DNA of 36,998 bases from CAIXMG01 sp964628065 (GCA_964628065.1 CAZVLM010000006.1:1-36998), one strand, 5' to 3'. Shown: positions 14,054 through 21,580, counted from the first letter of the stretch. The notes: generated by a model not told the origin, from the sequence alone. Translations and numbers: made by a program.

Positions 14054-14085
14054 AAAAACCTTCGCTTTGGGCGAAGGCTTTGCGT
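14054..14085 (-). terminator. Terminator of the gene at 14185
   Basis: The minus strand reads GCCTTCGC, loop, GCGAAGGTTTTTTG. Confidence 0.65.
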
Positions 14086-14184
14086 TTTAAGAAAACGGCG
14101 GTATATGAAACACGCGTTCTGTTCAGTTACTGTCGCGATGCTCTGCGTCAGATCTTCCATACCTCCCAGCGTTTACTTGTTAAC

Positions 14185-14685
14185 TTACATTTTCTTTAAT
14201 AACGCTTTTCTTTTGTTTTCGATTCTAAGAATCTGTGTAAGAATTCCTCGCTCCTGTTTTGTTAGTTCCAGGTAAACCATCTCTTGTTTTACGGGGCGTA
14301 TTTTAGGCCAGTAATTGTTTATCATTACCCCTTCCTTCTTATGCCACGCGGTAAGTAACATCTTTGTGTATTCAATAACGTATTGGTCGTACATGAACGG
14401 AAGCATGTCTTTCGTTCCCGTCCACACCTTTTGCTCCTTAAGTCTTTGAATAACATTATCGTTACACCCAGTAAACACGAGTACTCCGTTTTTGCGTTCA
14501 ATATAGGTCATGTAACCATTGGTTCCGAATGCAAAAAGAAACTGTGAAACGTTTTTGCTTTTTATAATTTTGTCGTAGAGATTTAGAATGTGCAGCTGTT
14601 GGATATCCAACACCTGTTGTTCTTTCTTTTGCAGGTGCATGTGAAAAATATCCTGTTTTGCCATAACTAATTTTGTTTGATTCAT
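14185..14685 (-). CDS. Hypothetical protein
   Basis: 166 residues, soluble, rich in Lys and Gln, no recognised family. It begins with a helix of heptad character (KKEQQVLDIQQLHILNLYDKIIKS), then a compact segment with aromatic residues (FLFAFGTNGYMTYIERKNGVLVFTGC), and ends in a basic helix (RILRIENKRKALLKKM). A TGC-TAGATT element ends 4 bases before the ATG at 14685, so a later Met is possible as the true start. Confidence 0.6.
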   Translation of the reverse strand: MNQTKLVMAKQDIFHMHLQKKEQQVLDIQQLHILNLYDKIIKSKNVSQFLFAFGTNGYMTYIERKNGVLVFTGCNDNVIQRLKEQKVWTGTKDMLPFMYDQYVIEYTKMLLTAWHKKEGVMINNYWPKIRPVKQEMVYLELTKQERGILTQILRIENKRKALLKKM

Positions 14686-14735
14686 TTTCAATCTAGCAGG
14701 GAAGTCTCACAAAGTCAAAAACCGCCTGAGCGGTT

Positions 14736-15164
14736 TTACTTACTTAACAATAACACCACCCAAATAACAACAAACCCAATCGGAAGGATGAAGAGCCAAT
14801 GCCATAATCCTCTCTTCCCGAGAACGTATTCGTGAAACGTTTTCTTTGAGTTTCCTTTGTATTTCCACATCCAAATTTCTTTATCGTAGCCCAGCTTTTC
14901 TTCAACAAGCTGAATCTTTTCTACCCAATCATTGCGCCACATGCGCTGTTTTCTGATGATCGACAGCCAGTAGAGTGACAACAAAATTCCAATAATCTCA
15001 ATCAGTCCGCTATACACTGGTGCAAGCTTTCCGAAAAAGATTCCACCGACCATCGCCGAATCGATGAAAAAGAAAAAGTTATAAAGCCAATACAAGTCTT
15101 TTACCTCGGTTCTGACTTGTTCGATAAACCGGTCATATTGGCGGAGGAGTTCTGATCGTTCCAT
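14736..15164 (-). CDS. Hypothetical integral membrane protein
   Basis: 142 residues with three predicted membrane segments (about 25-46, 49-68 and 120-140). A basic, Trp-rich loop lies between the second and third (RKQRMWRNDWVEKIQLVEEKLGYDKEIWMWKYKG). I recognise no family. TGA-TACTAT on the minus strand (15174-15182) lies 9 bases before the start, the leaderless pattern. A small palindrome ATGTATTATACAT covers the start codon. Confidence 0.65.
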   Translation of the reverse strand: MERSELLRQYDRFIEQVRTEVKDLYWLYNFFFFIDSAMVGGIFFGKLAPVYSGLIEIIGILLSLYWLSIIRKQRMWRNDWVEKIQLVEEKLGYDKEIWMWKYKGNSKKTFHEYVLGKRGLWHWLFILPIGFVVIWVVLLLSK

Positions 15165-15240
15165 GTATTATACATAGTATCATATACATTGCTTTTTGTT
15201 AAGATATGTGTTTATATGAAAGGGAACTAAAAACAAGGTT

Positions 15241-15429
15241 ATGAAAAACTCTTATGCAACTGACGGATTGGGGAGCATGGACGGATCATTGCTTTCAATA
15301 AAACTAACTGAAGCTAACGCATGGACTCCCCATATTTATGAGGAGCCCGTAAAAACAAAAGTTGATGTGCAGCCCCTTGAGACAAAGGACCCGCTTGCAC
15401 AGAAACTAGACACGAATTTCTTTGAATAA
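15241..15429 (+). CDS. Small hypothetical protein
   Basis: 62 residues, acidic, no signal or membrane segment, no recognised family. The C-terminal half is Pro/Lys/Asp-rich (EEPVKTKVDVQPLETKDPLAQ). It is followed 17 bases later by another unknown gene on the same strand, which ends at a strong terminator, so the two form a small operon. AAGG 3 bases before the ATG is too close to be a normal ribosome-binding site. Confidence 0.5.
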   Translation: MKNSYATDGLGSMDGSLLSIKLTEANAWTPHIYEEPVKTKVDVQPLETKDPLAQKLDTNFFE

Positions 15430-15446
15430 TTTAAAAATGTGAACTT

Positions 15447-15812
15447 ATGGAACTAGGAGACGAGCAAGGAACACCTCATGAGATTATGGAATGGGATATA
15501 AACAACACAGGCGAGGACTTTAGAAATATCTGGTTAAAATACAGAAAAAGTCCGTCCGCCGAGCCAAGCGAAAGAATCCTCACTTTTAAAAATCCGATTA
15601 TCACCAAGTTGGAAGGTGTGCATTTTATCAAAGAAGATGCATACCTTCCTAATAGCAACGAGCATATCGGACATGTATTACGAAAAGTACAGGATGCTGA
15701 AAAATTAAATCTAACTAAGCAGGCTGCAAAAAAAGAATTTCTTGATTGTTACCTGCAGGGCGGAAATGATTATCGACCTCAAAAATTAATAATCTTAAAC
15801 GGAAAACACTAA
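15447..15812 (+). CDS. Hypothetical protein
   Basis: 121 residues, soluble, no recognised family. It has an acidic N-terminus (HEIMEWDINNTGEDFRNIWLKYRK) and a helical Lys-rich C-terminal half (RKVQDAEKLNLTKQAAKKEFLDCYL). Second gene of the small operon with 15241. The intact frame and the strong terminator 2 bases after the stop support it being real. Confidence 0.6.
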   Translation: MELGDEQGTPHEIMEWDINNTGEDFRNIWLKYRKSPSAEPSERILTFKNPIITKLEGVHFIKEDAYLPNSNEHIGHVLRKVQDAEKLNLTKQAAKKEFLDCYLQGGNDYRPQKLIILNGKH

Positions 15813-15814
15813 AT

Positions 15815-15846
15815 AAAAAATGCGAAGCTACGGCTTCGCATTTTTT
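15815..15846. terminator. Bidirectional terminator
   Basis: AAAAAATGCGAAGC-TACG-GCTTCGCATTTTTT, a perfect 14-base-pair stem shared by the converging genes at 15447 and 15859. Confidence 0.88.
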
Positions 15847-15858
15847 CGTGAGTTGAAT

Positions 15859-16653
15859 TTATATTTTGATATCCAACACCACCGGACAATGATCGGATCC
15901 CATCTGTTCAGAAAGAATCTTTGAAGACTTCACTTTGTCTTTCAGTGACTGAGACACAAACCAATAATCAATTCTCCATCCAATATTTCGCGCACGAGAG
16001 TTTGCGAAATTACTCCACCAGCTGTAATGTCCATTGCCCTGAGTAAACAATCTGAAAGTATCTACAAAGCCTGCTTTGATAATCATGTCTACACCTTCGC
16101 GTTCTTCTTTGGTAAATCCGTGAGTGAGCATGTTCGCTTTCGGGTTTGCAAGATCATCTGGAGTATGCGCAACATTCAAATCTCCACAGAAGATGACTGG
16201 CTTTTTCTTTTCTAAACTTCGGCAGTATTCAAGGAATGCCTTGTCCCACTCCTTGTGCCGCAACTGCAATCGAGATAAATCTTGTTTTGAATTCGGAGTA
16301 TACACATTCACCACAAAACACTTTTCGAGTTCGACTGCGATCACACGACCTTCAGTATTTGGATCTCCGTACTTATCAGATAGATGATACTTTTTAAGAA
16401 TTGAAGCAGGGAAGTCGAGCAATACGGAAATCGGTTTTTCTTTTGTGAAGATTGCGGTTCCGCTATATCCTTTCTTTTGAGCAGAGTTCCAATATTCATG
16501 ATACTCTTTCAGGTCGATAGGTGACTCATGCTGCATGGCCTTGGTTTCCTGTAAGCAAATAACATCCGGCTTTTCTTTTTCTATGAAGGGCACAAACAGG
16601 CCTTTTTTATGAACGGCACGTATGCCGTTTACGTTCCATGAGATGAGTTTCAT
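15859..16653 (-). CDS. xth: Exodeoxyribonuclease III
   Basis: 264-residue DNA-repair enzyme (AP endonuclease and 3'-5' exonuclease). The endonuclease/exonuclease/phosphatase motifs are all visible: SWNVNG (Asn7), LQETK (Glu36), VVNVYTPN, CGDLNVAH, RIDYWFVS and the catalytic GSDHCP (Asp254, His255). The length is normal. The start at 16653 is chosen because the protein begins with the standard MKLISWNVNGIRA and an extended -10 lies 6 bases upstream; the longer frame adds an unrelated 17 residues. Confidence 0.95.
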   Translation of the reverse strand: MKLISWNVNGIRAVHKKGLFVPFIEKEKPDVICLQETKAMQHESPIDLKEYHEYWNSAQKKGYSGTAIFTKEKPISVLLDFPASILKKYHLSDKYGDPNTEGRVIAVELEKCFVVNVYTPNSKQDLSRLQLRHKEWDKAFLEYCRSLEKKKPVIFCGDLNVAHTPDDLANPKANMLTHGFTKEEREGVDMIIKAGFVDTFRLFTQGNGHYSWWSNFANSRARNIGWRIDYWFVSQSLKDKVKSSKILSEQMGSDHCPVVLDIKI

Positions 16654-16659
16654 AAATGA

Positions 16660-16668
16660 AGTATAACA
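16660..16668 (-). promoter_or_regulatory. Promoter of xth, leaderless
   Basis: Minus strand TGT-TATACT, 6 bases before the ATG. Confidence 0.65.
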
Positions 16669-16698
16669 TACCGCCAAGACGCAACCTGTCTTCGACAA

Positions 16699-16914
16699 AC
16701 ACACCCCGCGAGCTTCGCTCGTCGACCCTCTCTAAAAGAGAGGGTTCGCTTCGGCGAAACTAATTACCAAAAGAAACTACCGCTTGCCTCTAAGAGATAA
16801 GCGGTAGTTTCAATAGGTACGAAAGCCTAGACGGAGCCGAGCTTTGCATAAGTGTTTCACCTTACCCTCTCTTTTAGAGAGGGAACCTCGGCGAAGCCGG
16901 GAGGGTGTGTTGGC
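16699..16914. repeat. REPIN-like inverted pair with central hairpin
   Basis: Two GC-rich elements face each other: CCCTCTCTAAAAGAGAGGG (16726-16744) and its reverse complement (16865-16883), each followed or preceded by GCTTCGGCGAA/CGGCGAAGCCG-type hairpins. Between them a 13-base-pair hairpin GAAACTACCGCTT/AAGCGGTAGTTTC (16773-16811) stands alone. No gene is seen in this interval. Confidence 0.6.
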
Positions 16915-16936
16915 CGAAGGCTGGGACGCGGGCGTC

Positions 16937-17599
16937 TTACATCTTCTTATAAAGAGAGAACAACAGTGTCACTGCATCACCTGGATCCGTTTTTGTTTCG
17001 AAGGTATGCACCTTCTGATCCATAATCATAAAGCCGTGCTTTGTAAACAGATTGTTGATCTCCGCATTTGTGAAGAAATGATAGTAAACGCCAAATTTCT
17101 CGAATTCCGATTGCTCTGATCGCTTGGGCTGAAAGCCGAGGAAGCGGGCTGTTTCCTTTGAAAGCGAAACATTCAGCATCAATCCTCCAGGCTTTAGCAC
17201 ACGCCGGATCTCTGATGCATACGTATCCCAGTCCGACGATGCTAGATGCTGCAGTACCCCAATATCGGTAACAGCATCGAACGACTGATCCACGAGAGGA
17301 ATATCCCGCACATCACCGTAGACGAAGCGAGCTCGATCCTCGAACCCATGCAGCTTGATATCCTGGTTTCCTTTTTTGACAACATCGGCAATATTCTCGA
17401 GTCCTATCGCGCGGTTGCCATCCGCAACCAATTTAGAAATCCAAAGTCCGCGTCCTGCGCCTACATCTAAAACCATCGCGTCTTTTTCAAGTGCAGGTAG
17501 CATCTTCATCGCGATCATATGATAGGGAATATGCGTCCATACATCTGACCCGGTTCGGTAAGCAATTTCAAAATAATTTTTTTGCGCTGCTTCGTTCAT
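16937..17599 (-). CDS. Class I SAM-dependent methyltransferase
   Basis: 220 residues. SAM-binding motif I is VLDVGAGRG (43-51), the acidic end of strand 2 is GLEN, motif II is FVYGDVRDIPLVDQSFDAV, and RRVLKPGGLML is the usual post-II motif. It belongs to the Methyltransf_11 group. The target is unknown and could be a small molecule, protein or RNA. The start at 17599 follows from a minus-strand -10 (17607-17612) 7 bases upstream, divergent from the non-coding RNA promoter at 17618. Confidence 0.85.
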   Translation of the reverse strand: MNEAAQKNYFEIAYRTGSDVWTHIPYHMIAMKMLPALEKDAMVLDVGAGRGLWISKLVADGNRAIGLENIADVVKKGNQDIKLHGFEDRARFVYGDVRDIPLVDQSFDAVTDIGVLQHLASSDWDTYASEIRRVLKPGGLMLNVSLSKETARFLGFQPKRSEQSEFEKFGVYYHFFTNAEINNLFTKHGFMIMDQKVHTFETKTDPGDAVTLLFSLYKKM

Positions 17600-17606
17600 T
17601 AGTATC

Positions 17607-17612
17607 AGTATA
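17607..17612 (-). promoter_or_regulatory. -10 element of the methyltransferase gene
   Basis: Minus strand TATACT, 7 bases before the ATG; it is back to back with the TTGACA of the RNA gene. Confidence 0.55.
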
Positions 17613-17617
17613 ATGGA

Positions 17618-17646
17618 TTGACAAAAATAAGTCACTAGGTTATAGT
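17618..17646 (+). promoter_or_regulatory. Strong promoter of non-coding RNA A
   Basis: TTGACA (17618-17623), 17-base spacer, TATAGT (17641-17646). One of the closest matches to consensus in the window. Confidence 0.85.
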
Positions 17647-17652
17647 GACTTT

Positions 17653-17862
17653 CGATTTTGTTCACTAAACCAATTTGCCTATGACATGAATGGCGAGCCA
17701 GGAAAAAGCTTACGGAAGCTGCATGGCGCAGGTGTGCGCCCCCTTACCTGAAGCAAGCTAGATGGAACCAACCCTGTTAGTGGTTTTAAAATAGACTTCT
17801 ATTTATTGAGCGTAGAAGAAAACCTAACAGCTAATCCCTCATGCGTGCATGAGGGATTTTTT
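17653..17862 (+). ncRNA. Structured non-coding RNA A, about 210 nt
   Basis: A strong promoter, no open reading frame of note, and a strong terminator define the unit. Visible pairings: AGCTT/AAGCT (17707-17720), GGCGCA/TGCGCC with loop GGTG, and CTGTTAG (17774-17780) with CTAACAG (17824-17830) extended by GTTTT/AAAAC. Inside that arm two exclusive hairpins compete: AAATAG/CTATTT against CTTCTA/TAGAAG. CACTAA near the 5' end could also pair with TTAGTG. I do not find the RNase P, tmRNA or SRP RNA signatures. 6S RNA cannot be excluded. Confidence 0.7.
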
Positions 17863-17866
17863 ATTT
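17833..17866 (+). terminator. Terminator of non-coding RNA A
   Basis: AATCCCTCATG-CGTG-CATGAGGGATT, an 11-base-pair perfect stem, then TTTT. Confidence 0.9.
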
Positions 17867-17893
17867 GACATTAAAACGAGTTATAGCTATTCT
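17865..17893 (+). promoter_or_regulatory. Promoter of non-coding RNA B
   Basis: TTGACA (17865-17870), 17-base spacer, TATTCT (17888-17893). It begins right after the terminator of RNA A. Confidence 0.7.
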
Positions 17894-17898
17894 TCAAC

Positions 17899-18100
17899 AG
17901 AAGAGAATCCACTGATTCAGCTTTTTCCTATTGTTTACGAAATCACAACACTATGTTTACTAAGTAATACACTGCGCAGAAACGCGCAGTATAAGGGACG
18001 CTTGCAGCCAAAAGGCAGGCAGGGCTCTTCTGAAAACATCCAAACGAACCGCAATCTATGAAAAAGGCTGATGTGATATCACCTGGTAGATTGCGGTTTT
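17899..18100 (+). ncRNA. Structured non-coding RNA B, about 200 nt
   Basis: The 5' end pairs with a distant segment: CAGAAGAG (17898-17905) with CTCTTCTG (18025-18032), closing a multibranched core. Inside are GAATC/GATTC, ACTGCGC/GCGCAGT with loop AGAAAC (17970-17990), and GCC-AAAA-GGC. A long terminator hairpin follows. No plausible reading frame. I recognise no known class. RNA A and RNA B are tandem but have separate promoters. Confidence 0.6.
18049..18100 (+). terminator. Terminator of non-coding RNA B
   Basis: ACCGCAATCTA (18049-18059) pairs with TAGATTGCGGT (18087-18097), then TTTTC. The loop contains the palindrome GTGATATCAC. Confidence 0.75.
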
Positions 18101-18117
18101 CTTTCGGAAGAAATTAT

Positions 18118-18217
18118 NNNNNNNNNNNNNNNNNNNNNNNNNNNNNNNNNNNNNNNNNNNNNNNNNNNNNNNNNNNNNNNNNNNNNNNNNNNNNNNNNNN
18201 NNNNNNNNNNNNNNNNN
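18118..18217. other. Assembly gap (100 N) with duplicated 55-base flank
   Basis: The 55 bases at 18063-18117 recur exactly at 18218-18272. As at 6098 this is an unmerged overlap and no sequence is missing. The second copy of the RNA B terminator is an artefact. Confidence 0.9.
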
Positions 18218-18277
18218 AAAGGCTGATGTGATATCACCTGGTAGATTGCGGTTTTCTTTCGGAAGAAATTATTCACA

Positions 18278-18304
18278 ATAAAACCCCCTGCGGGAGTTTT
18301 ATGT
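18278..18304 (-). terminator. Terminator of the SBP A operon
   Basis: AAAACCCCC-TGC-GGGAGTTTT after the methyltransferase stop; the minus strand is T-rich beyond it. Confidence 0.65.
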
Positions 18305-18308
18305 TGAA

Positions 18309-19031
18309 CTATTTAATTCCTGAAATAACTGCTTCCATCATTTCCCGATAATTAGTGGCTACATTTTTAAATCCAAGATTAGTCATATATTCTTTTGCTT
18401 CACCTTCTATGAACAAAAGATCTGGTTCTTCATCTCGTGCCATGTGTTCAAGCCATTCCTTCTTGTAATCTGATCGTCCAATAGTATTGTAAACATCGAA
18501 CCGTGAAATTTGCTCATTGTAAATTTTTTGGCGCAAGGTCGGATCATTTTCTGAATACTTATCGCCATTCACAAATATTCCTCCTGGCTTAAGTACTCTA
18601 TAAATTTCAGAAACAACATTGTCCCTTATTGTGTGCTCAATATTATGGAGAACGAATCCTGATGTTACTACATCAAATGAATTATCGGGAACCTCTTTAA
18701 GGTAATCGATAATATCTTTTTCTACCAAGGTGACTCGTGCCGAGGCTCCCCATTGGTTTAAATTACTACTAATCTGGTCCATCATTTTCTTCTCATTGTC
18801 TACTGCAACAATATGAAGCCGTGCATCGCATTCCAAAAGAAACTTCGTAGTAATACCTGTGCCAGATCCAATCTCTAGAGTTTTTATTTGACTGAGCGAG
18901 CTATCTTTAAAATGGTCTGCGATTGTGGTTCCTATTTTTGTCTCAAATTCATCATAGTGCGGATAAGCCAATTTAAGCAACTCATACTCTTCACCCAAGG
19001 CATTATCGAATCGTTTGTCGGTGTTATTCAT
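18309..19031 (-). CDS. Class I SAM methyltransferase, operon with SBP A
   Basis: 240 residues. SAM motif I is TLEIGSGTG (51-59), strand-2 VAVDNE, motif II NSFDVVTSGFVLHNI, and YRVLKPGGIFVNGD after it. The target is unknown. It starts 2 bases after the stop of the upstream SBP gene on the same strand, so the two are co-transcribed and likely coupled. A methyltransferase tied to a substrate-binding protein is unusual and could mean chemical modification of the imported compound or of a related pathway product (inference). Confidence 0.85.
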   Translation of the reverse strand: MNNTDKRFDNALGEEYELLKLAYPHYDEFETKIGTTIADHFKDSSLSQIKTLEIGSGTGITTKFLLECDARLHIVAVDNEKKMMDQISSNLNQWGASARVTLVEKDIIDYLKEVPDNSFDVVTSGFVLHNIEHTIRDNVVSEIYRVLKPGGIFVNGDKYSENDPTLRQKIYNEQISRFDVYNTIGRSDYKKEWLEHMARDEEPDLLFIEGEAKEYMTNLGFKNVATNYREMMEAVISGIK

Positions 19032-19033
19032 AT

Positions 19034-20140
19034 TTATTTTAGAAAAGGAACAATTTTTCCATTTTTAACCTGATAGTAAAGTGCGGGCTTATGGGCATTT
19101 CCGTCTGCATCAAATGTCATATCTCCTGACGATCCTTTGTATTCTTTTATGTTTCTTAAAGCCATTGCAACTGCTGCTGGATCTGTCGATTTTGCATCTT
19201 TTACTGCCTTTGCCAAAAGATAGACTGCATCATATGCCTGATTTGCCGGAAATCCTGGATCTTTCTGATATAGATTTTTGAATTTTGTATTAAACGATTC
19301 ATCTACAGTATCAGTGGTAATAAATACCGTATCTTCTAAGGCTCCATCTGCAGCTGCAATTTGTGTTCCGAAAAGCAGGACTGAATAGAACGGAGTTTTT
19401 ACCCCAACTTCTCGCAATCTTTTTGCCGCTACTCCAGTTTCTCCATAATTCGTAAACACTACGGCTTCTGGATTAGAAGATTTAATTTTAAGCGATTCTG
19501 CCTTGAGGTCAAGATTGTCTACCGTTGGAAGCTGGATCGATGTTACCGTTCCACCCAATTCCTCAAATTTCTGTTTTACAAAGTTTGCTTGGTCTTGTTC
19601 CCATTCCTGTCGAGATCCGAAAATTGCAATCTTTTTAAATCCTTTTACGTTGTAAAGGTATTCAGCAAGTGCGAAGCTGTCGAATTTGTTTGCAGGAAAC
19701 ACGTTAAAGGTTCGAGGGCTTAATTCTGCAAATTTCTCAGATCCGACTGAGGGCGCAATCATTACTGCATTTGATTTTTCAACAACAGGCGCAACCACAT
19801 TTGCAGAAGGCGTAAGATTTGGTCCGATAATCAAGAATGTTTCTTTCTGAGTAAGATTATAGAGGGCATCAAGAGCCCCTTTTGGGTTATCTCCACCATT
19901 ATCTTGCAAATCTAGAGTGATCTTTTTTCCCAATACTCCGCCAGCAGCATTTATTTCACCTATTGCCATATCGATACCTCGCTGAGAATTTTGTCCTTGG
20001 TCAGCAAATGTTCCCGTCATGTTGAGAATAGCTCCCATCTTTATATCTTCAACAGGGACCTCTTTCCCTTCAGAGAGAACAATTGCTAAAACGACCACAA
20101 TAATTACCACCCCTAATCCGATCCAAATTTTTTTATTCAT
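19034..20140 (-). CDS. ABC transporter substrate-binding protein (SBP A)
   Basis: 368 residues of the LivK/Peripla_BP_6 family, which binds branched-chain amino acids, amides or similar compounds outside the cell. A basic N-terminus (MNKKIW) and one hydrophobic helix (about 4-23) anchor it. There is no lipobox Cys and no clear cleavage site. The family start IKMGAILNMTGTFADQGQNSQRGIDMAIGEINAAGG, the hinge region FLIIGP and the end FDADGNAHKPALYYQVKNGKIVPF are all present. The start at 20140 is chosen because an extended -10 lies 8 bases upstream. Confidence 0.92.
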   Translation of the reverse strand: MNKKIWIGLGVVIIVVVLAIVLSEGKEVPVEDIKMGAILNMTGTFADQGQNSQRGIDMAIGEINAAGGVLGKKITLDLQDNGGDNPKGALDALYNLTQKETFLIIGPNLTPSANVVAPVVEKSNAVMIAPSVGSEKFAELSPRTFNVFPANKFDSFALAEYLYNVKGFKKIAIFGSRQEWEQDQANFVKQKFEELGGTVTSIQLPTVDNLDLKAESLKIKSSNPEAVVFTNYGETGVAAKRLREVGVKTPFYSVLLFGTQIAAADGALEDTVFITTDTVDESFNTKFKNLYQKDPGFPANQAYDAVYLLAKAVKDAKSTDPAAVAMALRNIKEYKGSSGDMTFDADGNAHKPALYYQVKNGKIVPFLK

Positions 20141-20148
20141 ATGTCTCC

Positions 20149-20157
20149 ATTGTACCA
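20149..20157 (-). promoter_or_regulatory. Promoter of SBP A, leaderless
   Basis: Minus strand TGG-TACAAT, 8 bases before the ATG. It lies just downstream of the xer stop. Confidence 0.6.
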
Positions 20158-20162
20158 GTGTT

Positions 20163-21071
20163 TTATTTTCCATGAAACTTTTTATGTACCTCTCTCAACT
20201 GCTTGTCCGTCACATGCGTATAGATCTGCGTGGTTGCAATATTCGCATGCCCAAGCATGATCTGAACGGAGCGGATGTCGGCGCCGTTCGAAAGGAGGTC
20301 GGTTGCGAATGAGTGGCGCAGAACGTGAGGCGTTACTTTCTTGTAGATACCGGCTTTGGTTGCATAAAGTTTTACAATACGCTGGATCGAGCGGGGAGTA
20401 AGGCGGGCATCTTTCGAAGTTCTGAATGATGCGTTTACAAATAATGGCTCGCACATGTCTTTTCTAATTTTTAAGTAAGCACGAATCGCGTCTTTGGCGG
20501 TATCAGACAAGAAAACCACGCGGATCTTGTCGCCTTTTCCGCGGATGGAGAATTCATCTTTGTTAAGGTCTATGTCTCGATTAAGCGAACATAATTCTGA
20601 AAGTCGAAGTCCTGTAGAGAAAAATAATTCAAGGAGTGCGCGATCACGAAGTGACACAAGATCAGATCCATCTGGTGCAGATAAAAATCTTTTAAGCTCA
20701 TCGCCTGACAAATGATCAATGTCGCGGCTTCCTGTTCTTGCAAGTTCGATAACATCAGGAACGACGGTAGAAATATTTCGCTTCCTTAAAAACTTAAGAA
20801 ATGATCGGATGGCAATCATATAGTAATTCTGTGTTGTCTTCTTCATGGTCGCCGCTGATTGTCCACGGACTTTCTGACCGCTTGATCGGTTTAACTGCAA
20901 ACGAAACTGCCGAAGTATTTCTTCAGTAATATCTGAAACTTCTTTTATTTTTCCAAACTCAAAAAACTTACTTAAATAGTGATCATAATTTCTCACTGTA
21001 TTAAGGCTTCGCCCTCGTTCAATTTCGACGTATTCCAAAAATTCGCGTTTTAGGGTTTGGATGTCTTTCAT
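20163..21071 (-). CDS. xer: Tyrosine recombinase, Xer type
   Basis: 302 residues. The N-terminal SAM-like core-binding domain (about 1-110) is followed by the catalytic domain with the full set of residues: Arg156 (STGLRLSEL), Lys179 (RGKGDK), His249 and Arg252 (HVLRHSF), His275 (LGHANI) and nucleophile Tyr284 (IYTHV). The length and motifs fit XerC/XerD, which resolve chromosome dimers at dif. It could also be an integrase, but there are no other mobile-element genes nearby. Start chosen from TGC-TATAAT 6 bases upstream. Confidence 0.9.
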   Translation of the reverse strand: MKDIQTLKREFLEYVEIERGRSLNTVRNYDHYLSKFFEFGKIKEVSDITEEILRQFRLQLNRSSGQKVRGQSAATMKKTTQNYYMIAIRSFLKFLRKRNISTVVPDVIELARTGSRDIDHLSGDELKRFLSAPDGSDLVSLRDRALLELFFSTGLRLSELCSLNRDIDLNKDEFSIRGKGDKIRVVFLSDTAKDAIRAYLKIRKDMCEPLFVNASFRTSKDARLTPRSIQRIVKLYATKAGIYKKVTPHVLRHSFATDLLSNGADIRSVQIMLGHANIATTQIYTHVTDKQLREVHKKFHGK

Positions 21072-21077
21072 GTAAGT

Positions 21078-21086
21078 ATTATAGCA
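21078..21086 (-). promoter_or_regulatory. Promoter of xer, leaderless
   Basis: Minus strand TGC-TATAAT, 6 bases before the ATG. Confidence 0.65.
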
Positions 21087-21107
21087 CCTCAAAACCCTCA
21101 TCTGCCC

Positions 21108-21215
21108 TTCGGGCACCTTCTCCCTGAGGGAGAAGGCTGCAACTTTTCTTTTTGCATACAGATAAAAGTCTGTCCCTCTCCCTTTGGGAGAGGGTGGCCG
21201 TAGGCCGGGAGAGGG
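21108..21215. repeat. REP-like palindromes between xer and rpsO
   Basis: CCTTCTCCC-TGA-GGGAGAAGG (21117-21137), CCCTCTCCC-TTT-GGGAGAGGG (21175-21195), then GGCCGTAGGCC and GGGAGAGGG. Same general type as the elements at 294 and 16699. Confidence 0.6.
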
Positions 21216-21218
21216 TAC

Positions 21219-21247
21219 TTGCCAAAGAAACCTTTCTATGCTATCCT
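21219..21247 (+). promoter_or_regulatory. Promoter of rpsO, leaderless
   Basis: TTGCCA, 17-base spacer ending TGC, TATCCT (21242-21247), 9 bases before the ATG. Confidence 0.7.
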
Positions 21248-21256
21248 CTGATCACT

Positions 21257-21480
21257 ATGTTAACTACAGCAAAAAAGCAAAAAGTCATTACAGACTTCGG
21301 CCGAAAGGCAGGTGATACTGGTTCTCCAGAGGTACAGATCGCCCTTTTGTCTGAGCAGATCAGCCAGCTTACTTCTCACTTGCAGGAGCACAAAAAGGAC
21401 AACCATTCTCGACGAGGATTGGTTATCATGGTTGCCCAGCGACGAAAGATGTTGAACTACCTTAAAAAGAAGGACTCAAA
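21257..21480 (+). CDS. rpsO: 30S ribosomal protein S15, cut by gap
   Basis: The first 74 residues of S15 are present, with the core GDTGSPEVQIALLSEQISQLTSHLQEHKKDNHSRRGLV and QRRKMLNYLKKKD. S15 binds 16S rRNA early in 30S assembly. About 15 C-terminal residues are lost in the N run. The apparent continuation into the next gene is an artefact. Start from the promoter 9 bases upstream; the longer frame through the repeat region is not coding. Confidence 0.95.
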
Positions 21481-21580
21481 NNNNNNNNNNNNNNNNNNNN
21501 NNNNNNNNNNNNNNNNNNNNNNNNNNNNNNNNNNNNNNNNNNNNNNNNNNNNNNNNNNNNNNNNNNNNNNNNNNNNNNNN
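21481..21580. other. Assembly gap (100 N), real missing sequence
   Basis: Unlike the other two gaps the flanks differ. The end of rpsO and the start of the next gene are missing, so the true length is unknown and 100 is a placeholder. Confidence 0.85.

Noticed and set aside
17653..18100. RNase P RNA, tmRNA or SRP RNA
   Set aside because: The GAGGAAAGTCC core of RNase P, a tmRNA tag frame and the GGAA-loop SRP motif were looked for and not found. GGAA at 17714 sits in a different pairing context.
20163..21071. Phage or genomic-island integrase
   Set aside because: No phage, transposase or attachment-site duplication lies nearby. Length and motifs fit a housekeeping Xer protein better.
21481..21580. 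A duplicated flank like the other two gaps
   Set aside because: The sequences on the two sides do not match and both adjoining genes are truncated, so this gap hides real DNA.
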